This document shows, in pieces, positions 25,654 to 51,000 of a DNA stretch of 64,000 bases (within the stretch, counting starts at the first letter, position 1; the number at the start of each line of letters is the position of its first letter). A program made the position numbers and the translations under genes. The notes under the pieces were generated by a model. It saw only the letters and a list, made by a program, of their open reading frames with translations. It had not been told where the DNA came from and did no database searches. The stretch spans positions 9,401,751 to 9,465,750 of the forward strand of contig OZ037773.1 of assembly GCA_964035545.1 (NCBI GenBank), in the 5' to 3' direction. The DNA comes from Bugula neritina (Eukaryota > Bryozoa > Gymnolaemata > Cheilostomatida > Bugulidae).

Positions 25654-28600
25654 CTAGCAAGGTGCCACACCGGTCTTTTGCATACGGCAACAGCATGTCT
25701 TTGGCATGTAGAACATTACTCTGATTGTGTACACCATGCTCCATACCTGGGAATAAATATTATAATTAAAAAAATGCAGAAAATAAAAATGATACAGACT
25801 AACAACTAGCAACAAACTAACAAAGTAGTGCAGGTTAAAAGTAACTAAAATTTTATACTGTCATATTAGCTTGAAAACTAGACTTTATATTATAGTGTGT
25901 TTATTTTATGTGCTACAGTATCTTTGAATATACATAGCTAAATGTTGCTTTCTATAATTATATTTACGTTACAGATATCTTTAATTAGTAAAGGATATAA
26001 ATATACTGATTCTGTGTGACATAATAAACGTGCTGATAAGCAATTGTACTGAAAACTATAAACGGCTAATATAACAAAAACTAATGACTGTTTACCAATA
26101 GTTAGACTTTGACTTTGAATAATAAAAATTGGCTATAAGCTAAATACAAATTTTTTAGATTTCAACTAAAAACTATCAACGATTTCAATAGAAAGACAAA
26201 TGATTTGACTATATAGACAATACCTGAATGGCAAACATGGGTGTGTTGAAGAACCAGGTTAGGTTATCTCTTGGTAGATTGTCAGATCTCGCCCAGTTGC
26301 TGGAAACTAAACTCAAAGAAACAAGATTATTATAACAATTATTATAAAATTATCAACTGATTCTAAAAGTATTGAGGATACATGAAATTACTAGTTTGTT
26401 TTTATCTGTCCTATAAAGTGAGTTGTATAATTTTATGTTTTCTATACTGATTTTACTAATAATTAAAAAGGTCATGATGTAAATCAAACGTTTTCTATTT
26501 TAAAATAAAAAATACATACATGTACAACAACTTAATATTGCATGCTGTATTAAAGATATAATAATGATGAGTAATTTAATTATTCCATGAAAAAATTTGA
26601 AAAGAAAGTTGTTTTGTTTTCAGTATATTAAATCTCCATTGATTTATGTTGCAGTGTATGAAGCAGAGTTAATTTTAAGCAATAAATTGAAAAAAAACTC
26701 GGAAAAAGCTGTTGTTAGTTTAAAGGTTACCGAAGTAGATCACGTACCTTTTATAAAAGCTCTAAGCCCAGTTACTGCCAGTGTTATAATGTATGCAATG
26801 GTTAGAAGAACATATGGAACACAGAGCCAAAAGGAAGATATCTGAAACATGATATATATATATATATATGTGTGTGCGTGTGTGCGTGTGTGCGTGTGTG
26901 CGTGTGTGCGTGTGTGCGTGTGTGCATGTGTGCGTGTATGCGTGTGTGTGTGTGTGTGTGTGTGTGTGCATGTGCCTGTGTGTGTTTGCATACATGTGCT
27001 ATGAAACTAAACAAACGAGAAATTTTCTGTTTCTACAAGTTTATTTATTCCCAAAATAAATAAAGTAAGTTTACATTTTAAAGTACGTTAATAATTATAT
27101 TTGCAGCTAGTAAATAAAATGATACTTACAGTACATCTAATGATACTTACAGTACATCTATAATGATACTTATACACTACATCTAAGAATATACTTACAG
27201 TGGCGAAGGAAATCCCAGCAGTGATGCAAGTCACTGCCCAAACACTCAGAAATACTGCATTAAATGAAACGTTCACCAAGTAGTAATCTGAAATGAAAGT
27301 GTATTACCATATATGGTAATAGGCACGAGTGTGTAATATTACCCTATATGGTAATATAGACAGGTCTATGCAATTACCAAATATAATGATGATATGAAAC
27401 AAAATAAACTCAAGTAATATAATGCATTGTAAACACACTTCTGTATTACATACTACACATATCCATATTATACTCATAGTGTATATATAGGTGCATATAT
27501 AATATTACCAAATATGGTAGTATAAACATATTATGTATAAATAAATACTAGTATAGTTTTATATCAATTCAAGAGTAATTTTTAGAAACTTGTTTGTGCT
27601 TTTTAGACTAAACTCATTTTGGCATTATAGGTTTGAAATATTTTTTTTCAAAATATTCAATATTTATGCAAGGGACGAAAACTCACCAACTCCTGCCTGG
27701 GACATTAGTGCAGCTAAAACACACCATACCTGTAAATAATTTAGTAAAACTATATATATGATCTACAACTTGTATATATGCTTTTATAAGTTAAAAAAAT
27801 TAAATTAGGAAATCAAGGACAAGACACAGAAAGGTGAGGAATTTCATATTAAATTTTTAGCTCAACCAGTCATTAAAATAAATAATTATTACCATGATAA
27901 GCGATGGCCAATATTTTAGAACATTCTTTATATATAAATAGTTTTTTCTCTAACATACAAAAAACATATGCATTTGCCATGTATAATATTAGCAAAATAA
28001 ATTATAAAATTTAATTTAAATATAACTAAAAACATTACTGCATTTATTACTATTATATTAAGAATTAAATAATATCATCCATAAATTGAAATTTTTCAAG
28101 GTTTGTTACACGGAACCTCATACATTGTTTGTTTGGCAATATTTTGAAGTTTTATAAATGTATTCAATTAAAATGTTCATCTAAAAAAATTATTTGATTT
28201 CTAGTATTTGTAGTAAGATATCTTGTAGACTCACAGCACTGAGAAATGCCCCCAGGGTGACTCCAAATCCCACCTGGCAGCAACCAATGCAGCAGCAGCA
28301 GATCTGTGATCTCAGCTGTGATTCTTCACTTACAATTCTAAAACAGATATACTGTAACTATATAGCTACTAGTTATTGATGACTAGCAACTAGTTACTGA
28401 TAGCTATGTAGTTACTAGGTAATGACTTATATAAGTGACTAATTATACTTATGACTATAGGTGTTTTGTCTACCTCTATAAATCAGATTATTTCTCTAAA
28501 TGATGTTTTTTTTTTGTTCAAAATTATGAATATGCTACGCTATATCATTAATCTGAGTTAAGCAAATTTCATAAAAAAATTACTTATAACTTTGGCAATC

Positions 28601-28820
28601 AGAAATGTGCTTTTTTTTCTTTGACAATTTAATATAACTTGCATAAGCTAATGCCTTATGATAAATATCAAAAATACATGCAGCATGACTTGAATTGCTG
28701 GAGTTTATAGCATTGTGTACCAATAAGACACTTGTAAAGGCTATCAGTAATCTAAAAGTTAGATTACTTATACATAGAGTTTACTGACCGTATCTCATTG
28801 ACAGTATTGTTAGTATTCAT
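25654..28820 (-). CDS. Four-TM LAPTM-like protein C, short tail, about 178 aa
   Basis: Exons on -: 28789-28820 (ATG), 28235-28337, 27687-27729, 27199-27287, 26748-26841, 26224-26306, 25654-25746 (TAG); phases agree. It starts [11 protein letters not shown], followed by an acidic/basic stretch, the Cys cluster ICCCCIGCC and four TM segments. Instead of a proline tail it ends in a short cysteine-rich end ([15 protein letters not shown]). The exon sizes 43, 89, 94 and 83 match gene B, so B and C are a tandem duplication with A the inverted third member. Cytosolic Cys clusters at both ends could be palmitoylated (inference). The LAPTM-like label rests on topology and the Cys motif only. Confidence 0.75.
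26852..26990. repeat. Compound (TA)n/(TGTGCG)n/(TG)n microsatellite
   Basis: TA dinucleotides, about ten GTGTGC units, then (TG)n, in a gene C intron immediately upstream of the exon at 26748-26841 on the minus strand. Confidence 0.95.
27118..27205 (-). repeat. Short minisatellite copying the donor of gene C exon 27199-27287
   Basis: Read on the minus strand, the exon end ACT|GTAAGTAT is followed by further copies of ACTGTAAGTATCATTAGATGT spaced about 25 bp apart. Two keep a full ACTGTAAGTAT and one is decayed (TATAAGTAT). Confidence 0.8.
27303..27535. repeat. Cluster of short palindromes ATTACCATATATGGTAAT
   Basis: A perfect 18-bp palindrome at about 27303-27320 and related forms (ATTACCCTATATGGTAAT, ATTACCAAATATGGTAGT) recur at about 27340 and 27505, in a gene C intron. 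Confidence 0.7.
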
Positions 28821-29299
28821 TTCAGAGGCTTATAAGCTTCTCAGAGAACATAAAATGGCATTGAATTACAAGCTAGCAGCTGTTGGCTTATTAGAAATAT
28901 TAATGCTATATAATGTTATACATGCAGCACACTTGGTATTTCAATTGCAACAATGATTGTAGTTGCAGAATGTGATGCACATTTTTCAAATATTTTTAGA
29001 ACTTTGTCTATAGTTTTTCGTAAAGCAAAATAGTTATTATGTTATATTCAATACAAAGTTATATGTAGTAGGCCTATAGTAATTTCAAATTGATATTCTT
29101 TTGAAACAATTCATCTTTCAAAGTATGTCATTTATAAAGCTGATTTTTTTTTAATTCAAACTGAATAATTAATATTTTTTATTTTATTGTGTTAGTATTT
29201 GCTTGTAAAATTTTTAATGCATTTTTTATTCTAGATTTAGTGAATTACTATCAGTTTTTCAGTACTTCACCAATGACATTTTTAATTTTTATTTTACTA
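28821..29299. other. Intergenic between gene C and the unrecognised gene
   Basis: AT-rich; no exon seen. It should contain the promoter of gene C (minus strand, upstream of 28820) and the 3' UTR of the 1,031-aa gene. TTTATT at 29300-29305 is a candidate polyA signal on the minus strand for the latter. Confidence 0.4.
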
Positions 29300-29335
29300 T
29301 TTATTATTGCTTATTACTATAATGTTCTATTGCAA

Positions 29336-41106
<11,771 letters not shown>

Positions 41107-42060
41107 TGTTTAAATGTGCGATAAAAATATCTTTGTGCAAAGAATATTGAAATATTGAAGTATAGTTCTGTTATGCATAATGTAATATTTAGGCTGAGGC
41201 TGATGTAAATCTAAAAGTAGTGTGGGTATCACTTTATTGATAAAACAATACTACAGTAGGCCCATATAATTATATTGTAATTTATTAATATAAGTATGTA
41301 TATACATTATAATATTGTTATACAGTAGAATGAGCAACTTCAATTGATAGTCTTTGACTAGAACAAGTTTAAATATACAGATATTACAAAATTCCCAGTA
41401 TCTGGGTTATCAGGAATTACTAAATAATCAATAATAAATATTCTATTTGAGCATGAATGGTAAAATAAAATATTAGAATTATTAAAATCCAAAGTAAATA
41501 CAAGCAATCTATTAACAGCTAAGAGAATTTACAACTCTTTAAATAGCTTATAAATTGTAAAAAATGTACAAAATATTTCCAAGTAATACTAAATAACAAG
41601 AACTCGAATCTTTACATAATTGCGAATTACTAGTGGCATATATAAACACTAGTACTTGGGTATTCTGAAGCTAGTCTATGGGGGAATTACTACACTAGTA
41701 GATCTTACATAAAATCAAAAATGCCTAAAAAGGCATCTGAAAGAAAAATTACATTTATTCAGTATGCCAAATACATGCGGAGTAACTAAACTAACAAGAA
41801 AATCTAAGGAAAACTAGCAGTAAAAATTTACAAATATTGATGACCCATCAATAATTAGAGTTCAAAATAAAAGATGAAAATTTGTACACAAAGTATTTCT
41901 ATCAGTAATCTGCTGACACAAACATCCACTGACTGACTCATCTGCTGACTAAGTCATCATATCATCCAATCACGAGTCATCCAATCACGAGTCACCATAT
42001 GGTATAATCATGAGTCATCCAATCATGAGTCACCATATAGTATAATCACGAGTCACGGAA
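41107..42060. other. Spacer between LRR receptor and 1,031-aa gene
   Basis: AT-rich and non-coding. It must hold the LRR receptor 3' UTR (TTTATT at 41754-41759, AATAAA on -) and the promoter of the downstream gene, within 955 bp. Confidence 0.5.
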
Positions 42061-42066
42061 TCACTC
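41935..42066 (-). repeat. Degenerate repeat beginning at the LRR-receptor stop codon
   Basis: The last codons and stop read GTGACCGAGTGATT on -. The 3' UTR then repeats GTGACTCGTGATT/GGATGACTCATGATT about six times, with interspersed CCATATGGTATA. Similar to the stop-seeded array at 19.35 kb. Confidence 0.65.
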
Positions 42067-45000
42067 GGTCACTGGATTGTTCACTCGACTCTTCTGGCGA
42101 GCCAAGGGACTTCTGTGAGATCTGAGATAACGTCTGCGTGCTGCCGCTGATGCCGGGTCACCTGAACTTCTGCAAACATGAGAAGACAACTGCTGAGTCT
42201 GACACTGCATTGTGCAGTTGATTGTTCGGACAGATAGCGGGAGTTGACTGTACAACTGCTCTAGCATGAGTTAGAAAAAGCAATGAGCTGCATAAACATG
42301 GCCTTTGAAACTTCTGGTACCAATTCAAATAGAGGCTGCATATTGTAATAGATACTCAAGCACATCAAGAATGGTTATCATTAGCATATATTTACTATGA
42401 ATTAAAGACCGTTTTATATATTTCTAAATCAAGATTAAACAACAATCTAACCTGTTCACAGCCTATCATATGCTACATAGCAATAACTAGCTGATACCAG
42501 CATAAATTAATGAAAGGAAGTCTGAATGATGCATACAATTTTAGAAACCCTAATTTTTTTTACTCTCACCTGCGAACTCTTTGTATTCTACCAGCATTCA
42601 TCTTGGACCTCGGCAGCTTGCCTGTGTTGAGAAATTTGATTGGCTGGTTTGAAAATGATTCGGAAAATACGCTCTACAATAAATAGAATGAATATAATAT
42701 ATTATAGACTGCAGGTATAATATGCTGTAGATACAGTATCATGCAGGTAAAATGTTTAGCCCCCATAGTACTAGACTACTGATCTACACTTCAGGCAATC
42801 ACTGTATTGCTTCAGCTGAAAGATTCTCCAACTATAAAGTGTGTTGGAATTTAGGTCATACTATCTCATAGTGATTAAAACAATTAAAAAGTATAAATTA
42901 CAGAGATTACAAATGATGGTGAGATTGGGGTGTAGATAGTAACTAGTAGAGGGTAACAAGCTAAGAGTAGTGAGTAGTGAATAATGAGTATAGAGTAGTG
43001 AGCTGGAGTAATTAGTAGTAAATAGGTATTGAGTAGTTATTGAGTAATGCATAATGGATAATTAGTAATGCATAATGAATAATGAGTAATGAGGAATGAG
43101 TAATGAGTAATGATTATTGAGTAATAAAGTAGAGAGAACTGAACATTGAATAGTAAATAGAAAAAGTAAGTAATGACTAACAAGCAGTGAGTTATGAATA
43201 GAAAGAAGTGAGTAATCAGTATTGATTATCTCACCAGTTCGCTGGGGGTAAGCAGTTTAGAAGTTGAGGCGGACTTAAAGCGGGCCGACCTGGCCCAAGG
43301 AATAGAACTGGACTCCTGGGCCTGCTGAGGCTGCTCAGACTGTACACTAGCGTAGCTGTACACTGACAGGGAGGTGGGGGAGTTGGCGCTACGACTCCTT
43401 AAAACTGGGCTAAATTAAAATAAAATGTAGACTATATCCTGAAACCAAAGGTAGGATTATTGAGTGTTTTGATTCAGCGAAAACATCCAAGCACAAAATA
43501 TTCCAAATAAAAAACTGAGACCTTACACATAAAAATAAAAACTGCACTTTAAATAAGCCAGCCTTTCGCTTTCATTATTTAAATAAAAATTCAGAAGATT
43601 CAGCTATTTCAATCAGCCTGATCTTTAATAATTCTGTAAACTGGTATGAACACGTTATAGACGTAAAGCAACCAACAGAGGAATTGTGACCAATTCGCAG
43701 CCCACCTGTCGCAGAAGCTAGTTGACGGGACTCGTAGTTTGGGTCTAGTTCCTGTGCCGTTATTGCTCTTTGTAAACTGTGGCGACTTGTTTCCAGGAAT
43801 ACTATTGGCTAAAGGAAACTCTCCAGTGCTACCATTGGCTAACGCAGACCTTGACAAACTGTTAACTGTATAGTTATTGGCTGCAGGCAGTGGAGGTGAA
43901 ATAACTTTGGGGGACTTCTTGACTTCAAACTTCTTCCGTCCACCGAACTGGATGGGACTTCCTCTGACGTCGAGAGGGGAGGGGTCGGAGTAGGTGACAC
44001 TCCCTAAGCTGCTGGAGCCTGCAACACCATGACTAGTATAGTAATATATTCTGATGATAAGCAGGTGTATGAACATCAGTTTACTTAGTCAATACAAAGT
44101 GTGATGATCAGCAATCACCATAGTATACTTTCCCTCACCTACCTTGTTCAGTTGCCCATACTTACCTTGCTTATAATCTACTCTAAGACACACTTCACTT
44201 ACCTAAGCTGTCTACGCTGTCAAGGCGCTGCTGTGTAGTTCTAAGAAAAGGAGATCTCTGAGGTGAGTGGCTGATAGACTCTGTCATTGCGTTGTAACTG
44301 ATTCCACTTTCTCTACATCACATCAGAATCAGTGTGATAAAATACTATACCATAATTATATTATAATATATATATTACATCTTTACTCTTCAAATTTATT
44401 TTCTATAGATTAATGATATCATAAAGAAACAGGTAGAATGAATATATTTATAAAACCACCCTTTCAGTGGAATGATACAATTTTACCAAGTAAATTAAAT
44501 CTGTATTTCGAATCAATTTTAACAATCAAAATATTCAAAGTGAATGAAACACAAACACACATCAAGTCCACTATAAAATAGCAATACATCTTTTGTGAAC
44601 TACTGACCTCTGACCAGAGTTCAAAAGGTCATTGGCGAGGAAGTTCTTGCTCCATTTTTTGTACAGAAAATTCTGCCTCAGAATAAACCACACAATCACC
44701 AGCAGAAGAATTAGGGCCAGTAGATAGCCAATCACAACTAACAATACATAATAAATAGCCAATTACAACTAACAATACAATAAAAAGGCAAATAAGATGT
44801 GAGAAAATACAATAAAATTGAATCACAGCCAAGCAATGATGATAGAAAGCTAATAAACACTGTGCAAATATTATAATACAAGTATAAGAAGCAATCATAT
44901 AAATACTACACAACTATAGATAACGCCTGCTCCAATAAGTCTACACTTTGAATTCCTAGAAAATATGTTATTCAATTCATAATTTGTCACTGAGCTGATT

Positions 45001-48000
45001 TTACAATTTATCAAAATATTGGAAAACAATTAAGTATCATTATTTATTGAACATGGCAAGTTATTACACCATGTGTATAGTAGTTACGAAGAAATGCTAG
45101 CAGAGCAGTTCACTGACGAGAAAGCAAGATCTCTAGAGACAAGATCCTATCCTAATACTCACTGGCAGCAATTTCAGAGGCATAGAGATCTGTGAAGTTC
45201 TCGCGAGGTTCAAGAACCGATGGTTGCCCTGGAAACACGTAAACAAACAATCTTAACACAATTTAGTATATATACTTTTCGAACTCCTCTCTACCAGTAC
45301 TTGTTCTGGTTATTCCAAGAATGAGCTGCATTATAAACTCAGTCTAATAGAGTCAGAACTCAGTCTAATAGAGTCAGAACTCAGTCTAATTTGATTCCGA
45401 GCTACAAGTTAGCTGTTAATAAAGTTCGTGGAATTAAAAAACAAACTGAAATTCAGCCAAAGCTATTACATAAAATGCATCTAAACATAAATTAAGTAGC
45501 AAAAAATATTGAGCCATTCAAAAACCTTAATTCCTCTCTAAAACCTGAGAAGGAAATTAGCCATATATACATTCTAGAACATGGAGGAGTTGTCCATACC
45601 TGTTATCACTGTAGGAGTCGTGGTTTGTGGGTCGCACAACTCCTCAACACTTGGACATTCGATGGAATAATTCAGCGGGGAACCCGACTGGCAAACAGGA
45701 AGTGATGGCGAGTCGACACAGCAGTCGGGATTTGTGTGGGCGGGGTTAGAGCAGCACGCTTCATTGTTGTACATCTGCAGCAGAAAGTGTAATCTGCAGG
45801 TTTTAGATACAGAAGAGATGTAATATGAAGTGAAATATGAAACGTGAGTATACTAGAAAAATGTTACCTATTGAAGCAGATGCAAGAGAAAACATTTCAG
45901 TTAAAATGAAACATAAACCATGAACTATGACAAAAATGAGAAGAAATAAATTATACAAAAAGCATCAGTGGACTCAATTTCCGATGCCATCCAAATAATT
46001 ATTTAAAAACGAATAATTCTAAGCCTTGCTACTCTGTGAGCTCTAAATCATGGAAACAGGAAACAGGAAATAGAAGTATAATTCCATCTCACCAGTCTGT
46101 TGGTGGCGCTGTTTGTTTTCATAGTCTGAATAAACGCCTCCAGTTTACATCTGTGAGGGGACAGTGAGAGTATAGGCATGCAGAGCTGTGAGAGACGGGT
46201 GAGAGAGTCTACGTGTTGGCAGTTATCCAATTTGTCTAATCTATAGCAAGAGAAGACAACTTTCATATGATGAAAAAATTCAATTTATTATTTGTAATAT
46301 TATTGTAAGTTAAAAAAAATTACTCAATTATTTTCAATATTACTTTAATAAAATTCTTATCCAAACCGATTTTAGTAATAAATGAATATTATTAGTATCT
46401 CATTTGTAGCCCAAATATTTGGCCCCGCTAATGCCCTTGACCTCAATGCAAGATACTCAAACCAACTGAAACCTAAGGCAGGTGACTTCTAGAGCATTCT
46501 ATAAACATTATGGACTTGGGAGTCTTACAAAGCAAATATAATGCGGGTTGAGACACGTACACCCGAGCCGACAATCAGCAAGCTACTCTATTAGAACTTA
46601 GGCTACCTGTTGTCTCGAATAGAGAGAAGTTTGAGATTGTAGAGAGAAGTCAAGTTGGGGAGAGATCTCAAGTCATTTCCACTCAGGTCCATAACTTGCA
46701 GCTGCAACAGAATGGGGGCGGACTGAGAGCTGAAACAACTCAAGGAGCTCAGTCTATTTCCGTGAAGGTCAAGGTAACGCAACTCATCTGTTCCTAGCAA
46801 AAAATAATCACTTAACATTCAACAAACTAAAACTCACAAATTGTTGTATCATAGACTAACAACAATTATAGTAAAAATCCAGTCATGAAAGTAATAAATT
46901 AAACGTCCACATCAGCAAGAAACTATTAATATTATGAAATCATTTAAGAGAAAACAACTCCAACTAACAGACACTCGGTATTCAATAGTAAAATTACTAA
47001 CTAAAGTCGGTAAAGAAATACTCGGATGAAATCTTCACGAGCTTAAAAAATGAATAATATTGAGCAATGCCGAGTGTAAAAGATAATGGAGTATAACTTA
47101 CTTACAGCTATTCTATTTATTCTATTTATAAGCTCAGAATCTAACAAACCAGGGTGATGCTGATGGAAACACTTACCTTTGAACGTATCTACAGGTAAGT
47201 CTATGAGAGCATTCCCCGAGAGATTTAACAGTTGAAGTGAAATTAGATTCTGAAATTCCGTGGTTATCTGTGAATCATATACAGTAATGTTATATTATAT
47301 TGTATATTATTATACTATAAATACGATATAGAGTATATTACAGCATATATCACTATACTATACACATGTTATAGCGTATATTAGCAGACGTATAATGTTA
47401 GACAAACAACTCACAGAGTTGAGACGACAGAAATGTAGGTCTAGGCGTTCTAAATAGACCAGATTAGCGAATGAGAGAGGAGATAATTCCAGCCCTTTGT
47501 TATGCGAGAGATTTAAATTCTTCAACTTGGTTCTTCCACTACAAAGATACAAAGTTAAAGCTTGTTTATTTAGAAGTCAAATTTACATTCAGTTTCCAAA
47601 TTGTTTCAACTTTATTTACTTCCTGTTATATTCTCATTGAGCGAGCTAAAAACATTGTTGAAACTCGTTTTAAATTACGTTGGCTAACACAGGACGTGAT
47701 GTCATTGCTAGCGGAAATATTCTGATAGAAACAGGAAGTACTGCTCTAGTACTTCAGCCAATAAAATTCAAGTATCATTCCACAACTAATGGTAAAATAA
47801 GTTTCGAGTTAGCAGAGCTCTTTATAACCAACAGGCCTCACGATATCAGGGCACTTACTGGGCTCAAAATAACAAGATTGTTGTCATGGTGAGAGATAAA
47901 TCATTTCATAAAATTAGGAGTTATGGCCACACACTGATGATGTTTATTAGTAACCTCAAAATGCTACTCACGCAGAGACTAAATAGTAATTCTTGCTAGC

Positions 48001-51000
48001 GTCTATTACTTCAGATTTAAACTATTCATGTAAAAACATATTTTAAGCTACGTCAAGTAAAATAACCAGAGTAGGGGAGATAATTACCTTTCGGAGAGAG
48101 AGGGGGTGATGGTGGTCAGTTGATTGTGAGAGAGTGAGAGAAACTCCAGCTCTGAGTTCCGTGACGCTGTCAGAGTCAGCTGCGTAAACTGATTGTAACT
48201 CAAGTCTATATCCACCACTGTGTCATATCTGTAAATAACTATAACTATATCCACCACTGTGTCATATTTGTAAGTAACTATATTTATATCCACCACTGTG
48301 TCATATCTGTAAGTAACTATAATTATATCCACCACTGTGTCATATCTGTAAGTAACTATATTTATATCCACCACTGTGTCATATCTGTAAGTAACTATAA
48401 TTATATCCACCACTGTGTCATCTGTAAGTAACTATAACTATATCCACCACTGTGTCATATTTGTAAGTAACTATATTTATATCCACCACTGTGTCATATC
48501 TGTAAGTAACTATAATTATATCCACCACTGTGTCATATCTGTAAGTAACTGAAACTTAGTTTACAGCTTTTCACCTAATATCTAATGGTGAATGACAATT
48601 GGAAAATAATTTAGAAATTATTTATGATGAATTTCCTACAACTGCTAACAAAAATTTCATCAGTGACTATTTTTAAAATTGATGTATGTTTTTTGGCACC
48701 GACATGATGTCCAAAGTAGTGTACAAGCTCCCCCCTCCCCCCACCAAACTAGCTACAAATCTACATATGTAGGGAGAATACAAAACCCAACCTCTACCTG
48801 TACAAACATAACTTACATCTTGTTCAGTATATTTGGATCGGAGAGCTCATTGTAAGACATGTTGAACTTCTGTAGCATGGTGAAAGTGTCCCATTTAAAG
48901 TTCAGTATCTCCTTTATATGGTTGTTGCTAGCGTCTAGCTCTGTGAGGAAGGGGTTCGCTGGCAAATAGCAGTTTACATATAGTAGAATATACAGTAATA
49001 TAGTATACAGTTATATAATATACAGTAATATAATATAATATAATACACTGTAATATAGTATACAGTAATATAGTATACAGTTATATATTATAATATAGTA
49101 TACAGTAATATAATACACAGTAATATAATACACAGTAATATAGTATACAGTAATATAATATAATATAATATACAGTAATATAGTACACAGTAATATAATA
49201 CACATTAATATAATATACAGTAATATACAGGGGGAACAACTCACTGTCTCTAAAGTCTAAGTTTCTGATGTGGTTTCCTCGAAGAGATAAATATTCGAGT
49301 ATTGAAAGTCGTTCCCACACTGCGGGGTCTATCTCTGTGACTCCACAGTTATTGACTTGTAGTCTCTTCATACTGCCCCACGGTACTCTGTAAGTAATAG
49401 TTATACACTGTAGGTAATAGTTATACACTGTAGGTAATAGTTATACACTGTAGGTAATAGTTATACACTGTAGGTAATAGTTATACACTGTAGGTAATAG
49501 TTATACACTGTAGGTAATAGTTATATACTGTAGGTAATAGTTATATACTGTAGGTAATAGTTATATACTGTAGGTAATAGTTATATACTATAGACTATAG
49601 AGTAATTAGGTAACTAGTAAATAAAAATTATTCATTTAATGGGTAAATGAATTAAACTAAACTACTTTTAAATTTACCTTGAAAAGTATATAGTCCTATT
49701 TTAGAGAAAAGATTATTAACTAATGGGGCTGCCACACTACAGTCCAAAAGCCATTTTGAACGCGTTTTCGAGGCCAAGCGCTAACCTCTGTGACGTCACA
49801 ACTGTCTGATTTCTGAACGCAACTGCGGTGAAAGTTCGACATGGCGAACGCTCAACTTCAGCGATCAGCCAATCACTGACTGGCAGATAAGCCCTGATTG
49901 GTTAGTGCTTTTACTTATTCCACGTGCTACTAGCGAGCATTATTATTTGATTTGGTTCTTCAAAAATTATATTATTTTACTTTTAACATAATTATGATGA
50001 AGTTATGTACGAAAATCTTAATAAATTATGAAAATAAGTATTTATTAGATAAATTTTGCTAAATTTTATCTGCATAATATTTAGTTTTTCTAATTTGGTT
50101 GAATTTTATTATCGTATTTAGTTCTTTAGGCTACTGAATGAGCTTGAATAAAGCTAGGTAATCTCATTAAATAAAGCTAGTAATTTCGAATAATAAGCTA
50201 GTCAATTAGAATAAAAATAACTAGTAAATCTCATTAAATTATGCTAGTAATTCTCAATAAATTGCGCTAAATTTGATTGCTGGTTACTGTGGATACTGCA
50301 AAAACTGAGTTATAGCATTCCTATTGGTTAAAAGTTTACTGCGGGGCTAGAGACAGTTAGCTTTCATCGTTCGTAGTGAACTGTAGTGTGACCAGCAAAA
50401 AGTAGGATGTGACGTTGAAGGTATGCGCGAGCAGCTCCAAAATGGCTGCCACAGTCGAGTTTCGACTGTAGTGTGTCATAAGCATTACAGTTTACATTAA
50501 ATCAGTAATAGTATTATTTATGGTTTGCCAAAAATTTAAAATTTAAAACTACCAAGTTGAAAAATTATATAATTTATATATCAATTCCCTCGAGGTTTAT
50601 CAACACATAATTTGTTAAGTTAAAAGTTAAAATAGTTTATAAACGCATAATATTTCACCTCACAATGTCTGTGTCTTTGATGAAGTCTATTGAAGTGAGA
50701 GCTGGCATATTCAGTAGCTTTAGTTCTTCTAAACTTGATATAAAACTGCTAAATGAATTGATAGTTATAGTGTGAGCATTCGACACCCCATCCAAGGTTA
50801 GAGATTTAAGGCTATCCAACACCGTTGTGTTCAGAAACGTTAGAGATGGTGGAACGTCGCAGTTTACCAGCTCCACAGAAGAAATCTACAGCAAGTATGA
50901 ATAACTGCAGAAAATTGGAAACACTGAATTTTGATACATACATGTTCCAAATGAAACACCGCGAATCAGTTTCATGTGATCAACGAAAATGAAAACAAAT

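Noticed and set aside
42061-44737. TIR or kinase domain in the LRR receptor tail
   Set aside because: The cytosolic exons encode Ser/Pro/Arg-rich sequence with no catalytic or TIR box motifs.
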